From Mesostigma viride (taxonomy: Eukaryota > Streptophyta > Mesostigmatophyceae > Mesostigmatales > Mesostigmataceae): a stretch of 21,179 nucleotides of DNA. The translations under genes were made by a program, and so were the position numbers. The stretch lies in NCBI GenBank assembly GCA_009746045.1, contig RPFO01000444.1, forward strand, positions 1 to 21,179, written 5' to 3'. Shown piece after piece: positions 7,276-14,555 of this stretch (position 1 is the stretch's first letter; every line of letters begins with the position of its first letter). Below the pieces are notes generated by a model that saw only the letters and a program-made list of their open reading frames with translations, was not told the DNA's origin and did no database searches.

Positions 7276-7998
7276 TCACCGCGTGTTCCAGAAACCCATC
7301 TGCGCGTCGACGCGGCTCTTGTTATACGGCTCCACGGGTTCCTTCGGTAGGTTTCCCTCTCTCTTCTGAATCGCGAGGAATCTGAGCTGGGACTCTCTCA
7401 GTCTCGTGAGCGGGTCGCGCACTCGGAACTGCTTCCGGACGATCACGACGCCGTTCCCCTTCGCGCCGTCTCTCCCTTTCACTTGGTCGCGGAAGGCGGC
7501 TTCCACTCTCAGCCCGCGCCCGACACGTATCTTGCGCCGCTTGAACCATAGTAGCAGCTGGGCGTTGACTCTATTCATGTCTCTGTTCATATTGAGCACG
7601 TACCGGTTCTTGTGGTGCGACAGTCGGATGAAGACCGTTTGGCCTTTCGGCACCCGTTGTTCTTTCAGCCACAGGCGGACCTGCTTCTCCGCCTCCGCCG
7701 CCCACTTGTTTTTCCTGTCCCTGTAACTCATCTCGGGCGACTTCGCCTTCTCCTTCTCGACCCTCGCGCGATCCTGGCGTTCCAGGGACGCCTTCACCTG
7801 TCTTTCGACGAGTTTCCGTATCCGTCCCGGTTGGCCGTATCCCGTACTCGCGCGCTTGGCCGGGGGTCGCACGAAGTCCCGCGCGTGCGGGTCGTCGTCG
7901 GTCGTTCGACTCGGCGCGGTCCCGCCGCGGATATGGCCCTTCGCCATTGCCAGCATGTTGACGGCGGCCTGCAAGTCCCCCGAGGGACCCTCGTTCAT
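7276..7998 (-). CDS. Basic hypothetical protein, 240 residues
   Basis: The frame is intact and I do not recognise the family. The middle (about 60-110) is highly charged and likely coiled-coil or helical (KLVERQVKASLERQDRARVE). The C-terminal half carries short hydrophobic strands between basic segments (TVFIRLSHHKNRYVLNMN, NAQLLLWFKRRKIRVGRG, GNGVVIVRKQFRVRDP). The net charge is strongly positive, which would suit nucleic-acid binding, but that is inference. It converges with the gene ending at 7265 and shares a 47-base divergent intergenic region with the SET gene at 8046. Confidence 0.5.
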   Translation of the reverse strand: MNEGPSGDLQAAVNMLAMAKGHIRGGTAPSRTTDDDPHARDFVRPPAKRASTGYGQPGRIRKLVERQVKASLERQDRARVEKEKAKSPEMSYRDRKNKWAAEAEKQVRLWLKEQRVPKGQTVFIRLSHHKNRYVLNMNRDMNRVNAQLLLWFKRRKIRVGRGLRVEAAFRDQVKGRDGAKGNGVVIVRKQFRVRDPLTRLRESQLRFLAIQKREGNLPKEPVEPYNKSRVDAQMGFWNTR

Positions 7999-8045
7999 GA
8001 CGGGGGCGTTTATTGTATGCGACTATTATTATTTGCGTTCGCCCC

Positions 8046-8663
8046 ATGGCGACACCGCGCGCGAGAGAGATGGCCATGGAACTCCTGGGGGGCGAGTCGC
8101 ACCCTCTCCGATTCTACGTGCCCGGACCGATCCGTCCGGAGCTCGCGATCGATCGACGACGGGCGGATGATCCGGACGGGTTCAACCGGCGCGTGCGCGT
8201 GCGGAAGGTCGACGATCCGGACCATCCGTGTCACGGCCAGTTCGGCCTGTTCGCCGCCCGCGCGATACGGAAAGGGGAGAGGATAGGGGAGTACGGCGGG
8301 ATCGTGTGGACGGTCACCAGACAGGCGGACACGGGGCGAGTGCGGATCCCGGCGAGCCTCGACACGACCTACTTCGCGGATCTTTCCAAGGACACCGACT
8401 CGGCCAGCTACGTGGACGGGAAGATGTTCGGCAACGAGATGAGTTTCGCGAACGATTACCGCGGGACGCGATTCCTTGGTCCTAACGCGGAGATACGCAG
8501 AGACGGCCGCGGCGGACTCCCCGTCGTCGCCCTCCGCACGATCCTGAAGGGACGCGAGATCCTGTTCGATTACGGAGAAGGCTATTGGCGCACCCCCGAC
8601 GATCGGAGCGCGTGCGGCGGAAGGTGTCGGAACGTGCATGCGATGGTCCTTGATCTGAAATGA
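8046..8663 (+). CDS. SET-domain protein lysine methyltransferase
   Basis: This is an intact 205-residue protein. GQFGLFAARAIRKGERIGEYGG (residues 64-85) is the first SET motif, which binds S-adenosylmethionine. GNEMSFANDYRG (129-140) takes the place of the RFxNHS motif, in the NExxFxNDYRG form. VVALRTILKGREILFDYGEGYW (160-181) contains the catalytic tyrosine motif (DYGxxYW). A short C-terminal CGGRC follows. It would methylate lysines on proteins; a small viral SET protein that methylates histone H3 is known in chloroviruses, but the substrate here cannot be told. I chose the ATG at 8046; an upstream in-frame start at 8013 is less likely because it extends into the divergent promoter region. 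Confidence 0.85.
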   Translation: MATPRAREMAMELLGGESHPLRFYVPGPIRPELAIDRRRADDPDGFNRRVRVRKVDDPDHPCHGQFGLFAARAIRKGERIGEYGGIVWTVTRQADTGRVRIPASLDTTYFADLSKDTDSASYVDGKMFGNEMSFANDYRGTRFLGPNAEIRRDGRGGLPVVALRTILKGREILFDYGEGYWRTPDDRSACGGRCRNVHAMVLDLK

Positions 8664-8689
8664 TTTGAAATGAAATTCGTTTTATTACC

Positions 8690-8696
8690 ACGACAA
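8690..8696 (-). terminator. Minus-strand AATAAAA signal
   Basis: TTTTATT on the plus strand gives AATAAAA on the minus strand, about 30 bases beyond the inferred stop at 8727. It is a candidate polyadenylation signal. Confidence 0.4.
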
Positions 8697-8726
8697 TATC
8701 AGAGGAACGCGTTATCGCGCATCGAA

Positions 8727-9220
8727 TTACGACGCGACGGCTTTCCCGTCCCGTTTCACGATCCTCCACCTCCCGCTCTTCGAGTCGAACATCGTGGGGG
8801 GAGGTTCGGTCGCACTAGGAATATGCACTCGCCCGTGTCCTCGCATCGACTTTGGAGCTCAGACAGCGGGACGGACCAGGTCATCAGGTCGGTCGCGTAG
8901 AACGTCTCGACGGGCGTCCGCTTGTCCGCGGACGTCATGCGGCCGACCGTCTTCACCGCCTCCGCGAACGCCTCGGCGGGGACGCAAGGCGCGTCGTACC
9001 CGTCGAGATCGTCTTCTTCGTCGTCTCCCATCCCGTGCAACACGATGGCGGATATGGCGAACTTCTGCGCCGTGTCCACGTCCGAAAACGCCATGATGTA
9101 CCGCTTCTCGCCCTCGACGTCCATCGTGTACAGCCCCTTCGACTCGATCAACACGACGGCGTCGGTCTGGGATATCTTGCCCGCGTCCGCCGGCGACGGC
9201 TCGCTCGACTCGGTGGACAT
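8727..9220 (-). CDS. Hypothetical acidic protein, one probable frameshift
   Basis: Start at 9220 (MSTESSEPSPADAGK). The body contains DAVVLIESKGLYTMDVEGEKRY and a central acidic patch (GDDEEDDLDGYD). As read, the frame runs to a stop at 8756 with an implausible glycine-rich tail. One missing base in the GGGGGG run at 8796-8801 would instead give a tail with FDSKSGRWRIVKRDG, ending at 8727, which I consider the true end. I do not recognise a family. It starts 17 bases after the stop of the YqaJ-type exonuclease on the same strand, so the two may be co-expressed. TTTTATT at 8690-8696, read on the minus strand, gives an AATAAA signal downstream. Confidence 0.55.
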
Positions 9221-9237
9221 CGGGACGACGTACTTAC

Positions 9238-10149
9238 CTACTCCGTTCGATTTAATGCCTCCCCGTTGGAACGAACGGACGGGTCCGGCTCCTCCGCGTC
9301 TTCGATCTCGTCGCGTGCGGACGATTGCGGCCGGGTGTGCGGAGGAGGATTCGTGGCGGCCGCGGGCGGGTCCACGAAACCGCGCGGTTTGGTCAGGAAG
9401 GGGAACGGGAGCGGGATGTCGATGTCGATCTCGACTTCGGTTCTCGGGCGTTTCGCGGACGGGGACGGGTCCCGCGACGAATCGGAGGAGTCGCGGAATC
9501 CGCCGCGGTCCAGGTACTTCAGGCCGCCGTTGCGCGCCGCGGTCATCCACTCGTCGTAGAAGGATTTCAGCAAGGGCAGCTTGCGACGGAACCAGTTGCG
9601 GTCTCGCCGGATGGGCAGGATGTCCAACACCATGGGGGTCCAGGTCGTCTCGGGTCGGAACTGGATGAAGTGGGCCGTCTCCAGGTTCAGGATCTCCAGC
9701 AGGACCTGGACTTGACCGACGTAATGCGCGGGGATCTCGTGCTTGATCTCTCGCTTGATGGGACACTTGATCTCCATCAAGATCCCGTCCGCGGTGATCC
9801 CGTCGGGCGACCCCGCGAGCCAGGGGTGGATGGGGTGCGTCAGGAGCCCGAACTCGAACCGCGTCTTGCCGGTCTTGCGGCAGTACTCCTCCGCGGCGAC
9901 GGACTCGTTTTCGTTCCCCCACGCGGTGGCCGAGTTGCCCTTGAAGACGTACCGCGCGTCCCCCAGCTTCTTGCGCAGGAGCTTGTCGCGGCTCTGGTAG
10001 GGATTGTCCCCGAGGGCCGCGGGCACGTCGGACGCCGTGAGTTTCTGGTCCCGCTCCGCGTACCATCGGTCGGACTTCTGAGGGGCCGTCTCGATCTTCA
10101 GCAGTTCCCTCACGATCGGGTGGATCGACGGGACGTCCTGGGTGTCCAT
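9238..10149 (-). CDS. YqaJ-like viral recombinase / lambda-type exonuclease
   Basis: This is an intact 303-residue protein. QKSDRWYAERDQKLTASDVPAALG (residues 24-47) is the substrate-binding N-terminal motif. TAWGNENESVAAEEYC (75-90) supplies the first acidic residue. WLAGSPDGI (110-118, D116) and LMEIKCP (124-130, E126 and K128) complete the PD-(D/E)XK active site, and YVGQVQVLLEI carries the glutamine motif. These are the hallmarks of YqaJ/lambda-exonuclease proteins, which resect DNA 5' to 3' for single-strand annealing recombination and occur in many giant viruses. The C-terminal 80 residues are low-complexity, with an acidic and proline-rich tail. The resolvase gene lies just upstream on the same strand, consistent with a recombination module. 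Confidence 0.9.
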   Translation of the reverse strand: MDTQDVPSIHPIVRELLKIETAPQKSDRWYAERDQKLTASDVPAALGDNPYQSRDKLLRKKLGDARYVFKGNSATAWGNENESVAAEEYCRKTGKTRFEFGLLTHPIHPWLAGSPDGITADGILMEIKCPIKREIKHEIPAHYVGQVQVLLEILNLETAHFIQFRPETTWTPMVLDILPIRRDRNWFRRKLPLLKSFYDEWMTAARNGGLKYLDRGGFRDSSDSSRDPSPSAKRPRTEVEIDIDIPLPFPFLTKPRGFVDPPAAATNPPPHTRPQSSARDEIEDAEEPDPSVRSNGEALNRTE

Positions 10150-10201
10150 GGTTTCTACGGTCGTCGAGCGCGATGTGACGGAGTCGGACCCGGGTCGAAC
10201 C

Positions 10202-10209
10202 GCATATAC
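10202..10209 (-). promoter_or_regulatory. TATA-like motif upstream of the YqaJ-type gene
   Basis: GCATATAC, read on the minus strand as GTATATGC, lies about 55 bases upstream of the start at 10149 and between this gene and the end of the resolvase gene. Confidence 0.3.
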
Positions 10210-10252
10210 CCACGGAGGCCATATTTCCCCCCGTGGGAACGCGCCGCCGACG

Positions 10253-10849
10253 TCACACGTCCACCTCTCGAACGATCGGCGCGTCGCGCAACGACACGAG
10301 CGCGTGGAGGAGCGCGTCGGCGAGATCGTCCTTCTTCGAGGCCCGGTGGAAGTACTCCACGTACACGGGGTACTTCTCGAGGATCTTGGCGGTGTGCTCG
10401 ATGGCCATCTTTTTGTTGCGGCGGTACGGGTTGGTGATGCCGCATGCGATCGGAGGGCCCGTGTAGACGCCGAGTTTTTTGCACGGGCTCACGAACTCGA
10501 CGCGCATGCGAGGGAACTCGCCGCCGGACGGACGGGGTTTGTACACCAGGTGAGTCTCGAAGAACGTCTGGATCGCGTGGGACATGCACTTCATCTTGAT
10601 GTTCGACTTGGTCTGTCTCTCGATGACCACCCTGTCGACGGCGCTCATGGTGTCGATCCGTTTGAACAGCTCGGCGGGCAACTTGCGGCACGCCTCGTCC
10701 AGACTCGCCGCCTTCAGATCGATGACTTCCCACCCCACGATCTCGAACGACAGGTTGCCCGCGTACGGGTTCTCTTGACCGCGCATGTCGCGGATGATGC
10801 AATACGCGAGGTTCGTCATGCCCACGTCGAAGCTGAGGATGATCGTCAT
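10253..10849 (-). CDS. Poxvirus A22-type Holliday junction resolvase
   Basis: This is an intact 198-residue RNase H-fold nuclease. ILSFDVGMTNLAYCII (residues 4-19) contains the first catalytic aspartate (D8). VVIERQ (74-79) contributes the catalytic glutamate (E77). The C-terminal HRASKKDDLADALLHAL (168-184) holds the two aspartates D175 and D178. This order matches the resolvases of poxviruses, iridoviruses and other NCLDVs, which cut four-way DNA junctions and resolve replicated genome concatemers. All metal-binding residues are present. It is divergent from the gene at 10892 across a 42-base bidirectional promoter. Confidence 0.88.
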   Translation of the reverse strand: MTIILSFDVGMTNLAYCIIRDMRGQENPYAGNLSFEIVGWEVIDLKAASLDEACRKLPAELFKRIDTMSAVDRVVIERQTKSNIKMKCMSHAIQTFFETHLVYKPRPSGGEFPRMRVEFVSPCKKLGVYTGPPIACGITNPYRRNKKMAIEHTAKILEKYPVYVEYFHRASKKDDLADALLHALVSLRDAPIVREVDV

Positions 10850-10866
10850 GGCCGTCGCCGGCGACC

Positions 10867-10891
10867 ATATATATCGAACGTATGATATAAA
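10867..10891. promoter_or_regulatory. Bidirectional TATA-rich promoter
   Basis: ATATATAT at 10867-10874 and TATAAA at 10886-10891 fill the 42 bases between divergent starts at 10849 (minus) and 10892 (plus). The TATAAA abuts the plus-strand ATG. The region is strikingly AT-rich within GC-rich surroundings. Confidence 0.55.
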
Positions 10892-11410
10892 ATGGCTCCT
10901 TCACCCGTCGTGCCCTACGCGTACGGCCACGGCGATAACCTCGCCCCTTTCATGGGCGGAGTGTCCACCTCCGTGTACCGCACGGGCGACGACGATCTGT
11001 CCAGGGAGATGTACCCCCTCTTCGCCCGACTCATGGCGATGGACAACCTGCGCGACGTCGCGGAATCCGTCTTGCGAGAGTGGGACGTCAAGATCCCGCT
11101 CGAGAAAGTCGCGTCCGTGGCCCGGGAGGTGTACTCGGAAAGATCCGACGCCACGTTCCTGGAGAGGCGCGCCGTCCATTTGAGGGACACGTCGCATCTG
11201 GCGGAATTGCTGCGGTCCCTGAACCAGGACGTGAGGCGCAGGCTCGGCACCGCCGCGTCCGTCTGGAGCAACTCCGAGGATTACGAGCGATACGCCCGCG
11301 TCTTCCTGGGAGACGAGCAGCCCAACAACGCGGCGATCCCGTGGTGGGAGTTCACCAGTTCGAATCCGCGGAAAGACGCCCTCTATCACACCGACAACAT
11401 CCTCGTGTGA
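10892..11410 (+). CDS. Hypothetical protein, 172 residues
   Basis: The frame is intact and I do not recognise the family. After a glycine-rich N-terminus (YAYGHGDNLAPFMGGVS) the rest looks helical and soluble, with LFARLMAMDNLRDVAESVLREWDV and HLAELLRSLNQDVRRRLG. The C-terminal SNPRKDALYHTDNILV has no membrane segment. The start is fixed by TATAAA directly before the ATG. It shares the bidirectional promoter with the resolvase, which may suggest similar timing of expression. Confidence 0.55.
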   Translation: MAPSPVVPYAYGHGDNLAPFMGGVSTSVYRTGDDDLSREMYPLFARLMAMDNLRDVAESVLREWDVKIPLEKVASVAREVYSERSDATFLERRAVHLRDTSHLAELLRSLNQDVRRRLGTAASVWSNSEDYERYARVFLGDEQPNNAAIPWWEFTSSNPRKDALYHTDNILV

Positions 11411-11475
11411 CGGTATCGACGCGGTTCGTTTCCGGGAGGAGGGAAATTTTCGACGGTAATGGTATCAAGTCACCG

Positions 11476-12171
11476 ATGTCGACGGACGAGACACCGAGCG
11501 CCAAGAGCAAGATCGTGGACGTGTCCGTGGGCGCCCCCATCGTGCTCACGGAGAGCGAGCACGAGGCGTTCCAGAGGACCGGAGTCATGCCGGACGGGTC
11601 CGCGTCCACCGTCCCCGCGCCCGTCCCGAGTTCGCCGTCCGACGACCGAGTCGTGACGGGCGACTCGACCGCGTCCGGCGCGGCGCGCGCGACTGAGGCC
11701 AAGGCGGATCCCGAGGAGGCGCGGGTCAAGGGCCAGCAGCTGGCCGTCGTGTCCTTCGTGGCCCCGCCCAGGAGCAACCACCTGGCGATCAAGATCCGCG
11801 GGGTGTTCGACGACCAGAAGGACGCGGAGGAGCACGCGCGCAACCTCATGAAGATCGACCCCGACTTCGACATATGCGTCGTGTCCATGTACAATTGGAT
11901 CGTGTTGCCCCTCCCCGACGACCTGATGGCGGAGATCGAGCACAAGTACGTGGACGAGCGTCTGCAGAAAATCATGACCGGTTACCACGAGCAGAAGGAG
12001 CGCGTGAAGGAGTACAACATGCAGCGAATCAGGGAGGCGAAGGAGCTGGGCGCGAGAGGCGAGGCCGGTTCGCCGCAACCCGGCGCCGTGCCGACGGAGG
12101 TCCGTCTCCTAGAAGGAGGCGGCGAGGACGTCGTGGCGGATGCGCCGACGGATCTGGCCACCTCTTCGTGA
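11476..12171 (+). CDS. DUF5832-like conserved viral protein
   Basis: This is an intact 231-residue protein. The first 90 residues are low-complexity and serine/proline-rich. The conserved part begins about residue 90 with LAVVSFVAPP and IKIRGVFDDQKDAEEHARNL, then DPDFDICVVSMYNWIVLPLPDD, then a helical region YVDERLQKIMTGYHEQKERV. The pattern SFVxP ... RGVFxxxxxAxxxAxxLxxxDxxFDIxVxxMxxWxxLPP is that of DUF5832, a family of NCLDV proteins with no known function. The assignment is by motif recall. The tRNA-like structure begins 25 bases past its stop. Confidence 0.65.
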   Translation: MSTDETPSAKSKIVDVSVGAPIVLTESEHEAFQRTGVMPDGSASTVPAPVPSSPSDDRVVTGDSTASGAARATEAKADPEEARVKGQQLAVVSFVAPPRSNHLAIKIRGVFDDQKDAEEHARNLMKIDPDFDICVVSMYNWIVLPLPDDLMAEIEHKYVDERLQKIMTGYHEQKERVKEYNMQRIREAKELGARGEAGSPQPGAVPTEVRLLEGGGEDVVADAPTDLATSS

Positions 12172-12195
12172 GTCGGCGGATCTAGTCATCGTACG

Positions 12196-12259
12196 GTCTG
12201 CTGTGGGGATCGAACCCACCGCGACCCCTCGCGGGGTCGCTCGGCCGACCCGAGCAGAC
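12196..12259 (-). ncRNA. 64-nt tRNA-like structure with a shortened anticodon arm
   Basis: Read on the minus strand, this region folds as a cloverleaf. A perfect 7-bp acceptor stem (GTCTGCT/AGCAGAC) encloses a 4-bp D stem with loop GGCCGAGC. A 5-bp stem (CGCGA/TCGCG) with a 4-base GGGG loop stands in place of the anticodon arm. A 5-bp T stem follows, with the canonical loop TTCGATC. No variable loop is left and no 3' CCA is encoded. It is about ten bases too short for a decoding tRNA. An alternative fold uses a perfect 8-bp hairpin, GCGACCCC-TCGC-GGGGTCGC (12221-12240), which competes with the D stem. It may be a processing signal, a tRNA-like RNA or a tRNA pseudogene. Confidence 0.6.
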
Positions 12260-12261
12260 GA

Positions 12262-12430
12262 AGGGGTGGGCGGGTGCCCGGGAAAGAAGGACAGAGACAC
12301 GCAAGGACGAAGAAACAAGGAGAAGATCGAGAGAGATCGCGGGACGCGGACGGAGACCCGCCCCGGACTCGAGTTAGTAGCGATAGACAGATCGTCGGAC
12401 GGAGCGTTCGTTCGCGGCGGCTACATAATC
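12262..12430. other. Purine-rich intergenic stretch
   Basis: This stretch lies between the tRNA-like structure and the MSV199-like gene. The plus strand from about 12265 to 12355 is strongly purine-biased (GAGAGA, AAGGA and GGAGA words). I see no gene in it; the open plus-strand frame running through it is not convincing. Confidence 0.4.
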
Positions 12431-12482
12431 CATGCCATGTGTGAGGCTAGACTGTTCGCGGTCTGCTACCCTATCACGCACG

Positions 12483-12911
12483 ATGAACGAGGACAAACGC
12501 GAAGAAGAGGTCATGGCGGTGATCACGAAGGCGACTCTTTCGCCAAAGGCGGGCGGTTTTTCGATCCCCCTGTCTACCACGTGGGAATGGCTGGGCTACG
12601 CGAATCGTTCGGAAGCGTCCGCGACCGCGAAACGGGTCCTGCAACGGGGTCTGGAGTTCGTCAAGATCAAGGTCCGCGACGGCGCGGATTCGGACATCTG
12701 GCTGAACAAAGAGGGGTTCAAGAATCTGGCTATGGCGAGCAACACGGAAACGGGACGGAGAGCCCGCTGGTACTTCCTAGCGGTCGAAAGGACCCTGCAC
12801 GAAATCGCTCAAGAGGAAACCATTCAGAGGGTGATGACGGCTATATCGGCGTCTAAGGACCTCGAAGACAGAGTGAGACGGATGGAGGAGAGACTGGCGT
12901 CGGTTTTGTGA
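12483..12911 (+). CDS. MSV199 / KilA-N-like DNA-binding protein
   Basis: This is an intact 142-residue protein. FSIPLSTTWEWLGYANRSEASATAKRVL forms the N-terminal helix-turn-helix-like part. WLNKEGFKNLAMASNTETGRRARWYFLAVERTL carries the conserved xLxxxGFKxLxMxxxTxxGxxxRxYFxxVE signature of MSV199 and phage-antirepressor-type domains, common in NCLDVs and baculovirus-like viruses. A short C-terminal coiled coil (LEDRVRRMEERLASVL) follows. Such proteins are thought to bind DNA and regulate expression or replication. The start is either 12483 or the internal Met11 (MAVITKATL). No promoter motif stands out upstream. Confidence 0.65.
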   Translation: MNEDKREEEVMAVITKATLSPKAGGFSIPLSTTWEWLGYANRSEASATAKRVLQRGLEFVKIKVRDGADSDIWLNKEGFKNLAMASNTETGRRARWYFLAVERTLHEIAQEETIQRVMTAISASKDLEDRVRRMEERLASVL

Positions 12912-13148
12912 CGGCCCATGGTTCGTTTCATTCCATGAATCATTTAATGAAAGATCCCATTACCTTAACTGTCCTACCGTTTCATTGCACGGCTCCACGT
13001 TATGGAAGTGTCGACGTCATCGGACGGACGGTAGACCTACGTGAGGAAGGGCGGACTGGCCGCCTGGTGAAGGATTTCTGTATACCTATAGCCCCAGTTT
13101 TTCTTTCGTCTCATTGGAACGCACTCGATCGGACCGCGGACGATCCGA
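12912..13148. other. Intergenic stretch with no supported gene
   Basis: This stretch has a higher AT content than its neighbours. TTCATTCCATGAATCATTTAATGAAAG near 12929 contains partly self-complementary words. No reading frame here has coding character. It separates the MSV199-like gene from the 3' end of the small membrane protein gene on the minus strand. Confidence 0.35.
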
Positions 13149-13403
13149 TCACGAAATCAGGTTGTTGGCCGCGGCGAAACCCTCGCCTCCCGCCTCGCCT
13201 CCCGCGAACGCCCCGGCGCCGCCTCCGGACGCGTATCTCCGGTACACGAAGAACCCGCCCACGAGGACGGCCGCGAGCCCGGCCAGGAACAGGGGAGATT
13301 CGTACACGGGGCGAGGGTCGGTGCGTCTCCGGTCGGACGGCACGCACATCGTCGTCTTGGTCATCGGCACCTCGTTGGTCTGGTTCATGATAGGGAACGC
13401 CAT
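13149..13403 (-). CDS. Small single-span membrane protein
   Basis: This is an intact 84-residue protein. One hydrophobic segment (about residues 37-55, PLFLAGLAAVLVGGFFVYRRYA) is followed by a glycine/alanine-rich C-terminus (GGGAGAFAGGEAGGEGFAAAN). The positive residues after the span suggest the N-terminus lies outside the cytoplasm. No family is recognised. It may be a virion or ER membrane protein. Confidence 0.55.
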   Translation of the reverse strand: MAFPIMNQTNEVPMTKTTMCVPSDRRRTDPRPVYESPLFLAGLAAVLVGGFFVYRRYASGGGAGAFAGGEAGGEGFAAANNLIS

Positions 13404-13443
13404 CGTCGTCGGCGCGGGCGTCTTTACCTATCCCGCAGAAAAA

Positions 13444-14024
13444 TTAGCGGGGAGGAGAACGTGCACGGTTTGGAGAGGCGCCGGGCCGGATTCGGCGCCC
13501 ACGGACATTCGCGAGCGCATTGACACGTGTCCACGCACCACCGACGGGCATGTACGGTTTGTCGCATTGGCGGCACCGAAAGGCGCGCGGGATCACGAAT
13601 ACCGAGGGTTCGCGACACAGCACGCGGACCCACGCGTCCTTGGCGAAATCGTGCATGATGTACACGTCGTCCGCCGTGATGTCCAGCACCGCCGTCGGGA
13701 GATCGTCTCGGTCCCGCGTTTTCAGGAGGAGAACGTCGCCGGTCACGGCCCATTCCAGGATCCTCGAGGCGGTCGCGTTGACCGCGTTCGCGCCTTTTTT
13801 GGACGCGTACACCCGATCGCGCGGTCGGACGGCTGCGTCAGGGCGGGTTTCAGTATCTCGCACAGCTCGGGGGCCGGGAGGAACCGTCGGATCTCCTGCC
13901 ACGACCATCGCGAGGAGATCGCGACCCTGCCGGGCCTGCCGCGGCACGGGAGGAAGTACGCGTGCGTCACGGCGGATTCTTCGGCCGCCGTCGCCGGGGT
14001 CGCGGAACCCCCCTCGATCTCCAT
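13444..14024 (-). CDS. Hypothetical protein with a CxxC motif, one frameshift
   Basis: Start at 14024 (MEIEGGSATP), seven bases after a TATA-like TTATATTA. The first half contains SRWSWQEIRRFLPAPELCEILKPAL. A T6 run at 13795-13800 (A6 on the coding strand) lacks one base relative to the continuing frame. That frame then reads ILEWAVTGDVLLLKTRDRD, DDVYIMHDFAKDAWVRVL and FRCRQCDKPYMP to a stop at 13444. The CxxC could belong to a zinc site, but I see only one pair. I do not recognise the protein. The homopolymer position makes a sequencing error a serious alternative to real inactivation. Confidence 0.5.
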
Positions 14025-14030
14025 GGGTCC

Positions 14031-14050
14031 TAATATAACCGAGGATATAA
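14031..14050. promoter_or_regulatory. Paired TATA-like motifs in a divergent promoter
   Basis: TAATATAA (14031-14038) lies 7 bases upstream of the minus start at 14024. GATATAA (14044-14050) points toward the plus-strand gene starting at 14088. An out-of-frame ATG at 14054 lies in the plus-strand leader. Confidence 0.5.
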
Positions 14051-14087
14051 TAGATGTCCGCTGTCACTCGCCCGCGGCGATATCACC

Positions 14088-14555
14088 ATGATCGGAGCGC
14101 GAGTGACCGCCGACGTCGCCGCGAGGCTGACGAAGAGTTCGGAGAGGGCGAAGCGCGCGGTCGAAGACCGGCTCTTGGCCGCCGTCGAGAGCAACATAGA
14201 GACGAGCGCCAAGCAGGGGAGGACGTTCCTGTTCCACACCGTCCCGATGTACCAGTTCGGCGTCCCGCTGTACGACTGCTCGGCCATGGTGCGCGCGATT
14301 GGGAAAAGACTCGTCCGCCGGGGGTTCCGCGTCAAGCAAGTCGGGGTTAACCACGTGTACGTCGAGTGGGGATCGGAGAGGGCGAAACCCGCGTGCGCCT
14401 CCGACCGCGCCCCGGCCGCGTCCAAGACATCGCGGGGGAAGAAGCGGGCGTCGCGAGGATCCAAGCCCGACGCGGCGGCGGTCCCGACGTCCACTCGAGA
14501 CGCCATCCGACGGCTCGGACTGAACCTCAGGAGCTGTCCGCGCCCCGGCGGATGA
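14088..14555 (+). CDS. DUF5759-like conserved viral protein
   Basis: This is an intact 155-residue protein. LLAAVESNIETSAKQGRTF leads into FHTVPMYQFGVPLYDCSAMVRAIGKRLVRRGFRV (residues 49-82), then NHVYVEW (88-94). The pattern (I/V)xxxAxxGxxxxxxxVPxxxxGxPLYDxxxxxxxIxxxLxxxGFxVxxxxxxxxxxxW is that of DUF5759, widespread in NCLDVs and of unknown function. The C-terminal 60 residues are basic and low-complexity. The last 29 bases overlap the convergent gene 14527-14790. Confidence 0.65.
   Translation: MIGARVTADVAARLTKSSERAKRAVEDRLLAAVESNIETSAKQGRTFLFHTVPMYQFGVPLYDCSAMVRAIGKRLVRRGFRVKQVGVNHVYVEWGSERAKPACASDRAPAASKTSRGKKRASRGSKPDAAAVPTSTRDAIRRLGLNLRSCPRPGG

Noticed and set aside
9325-10437. Long plus-strand frame opposite the YqaJ and resolvase genes
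   Set aside because: Both minus-strand proteins have complete catalytic motifs; the plus-strand translation is rich in arginine and glycine without a domain.
12196-12259. Calling this a normal tRNA
   Set aside because: There is no 7-base anticodon loop and no variable loop. The element is about ten bases too short to decode.
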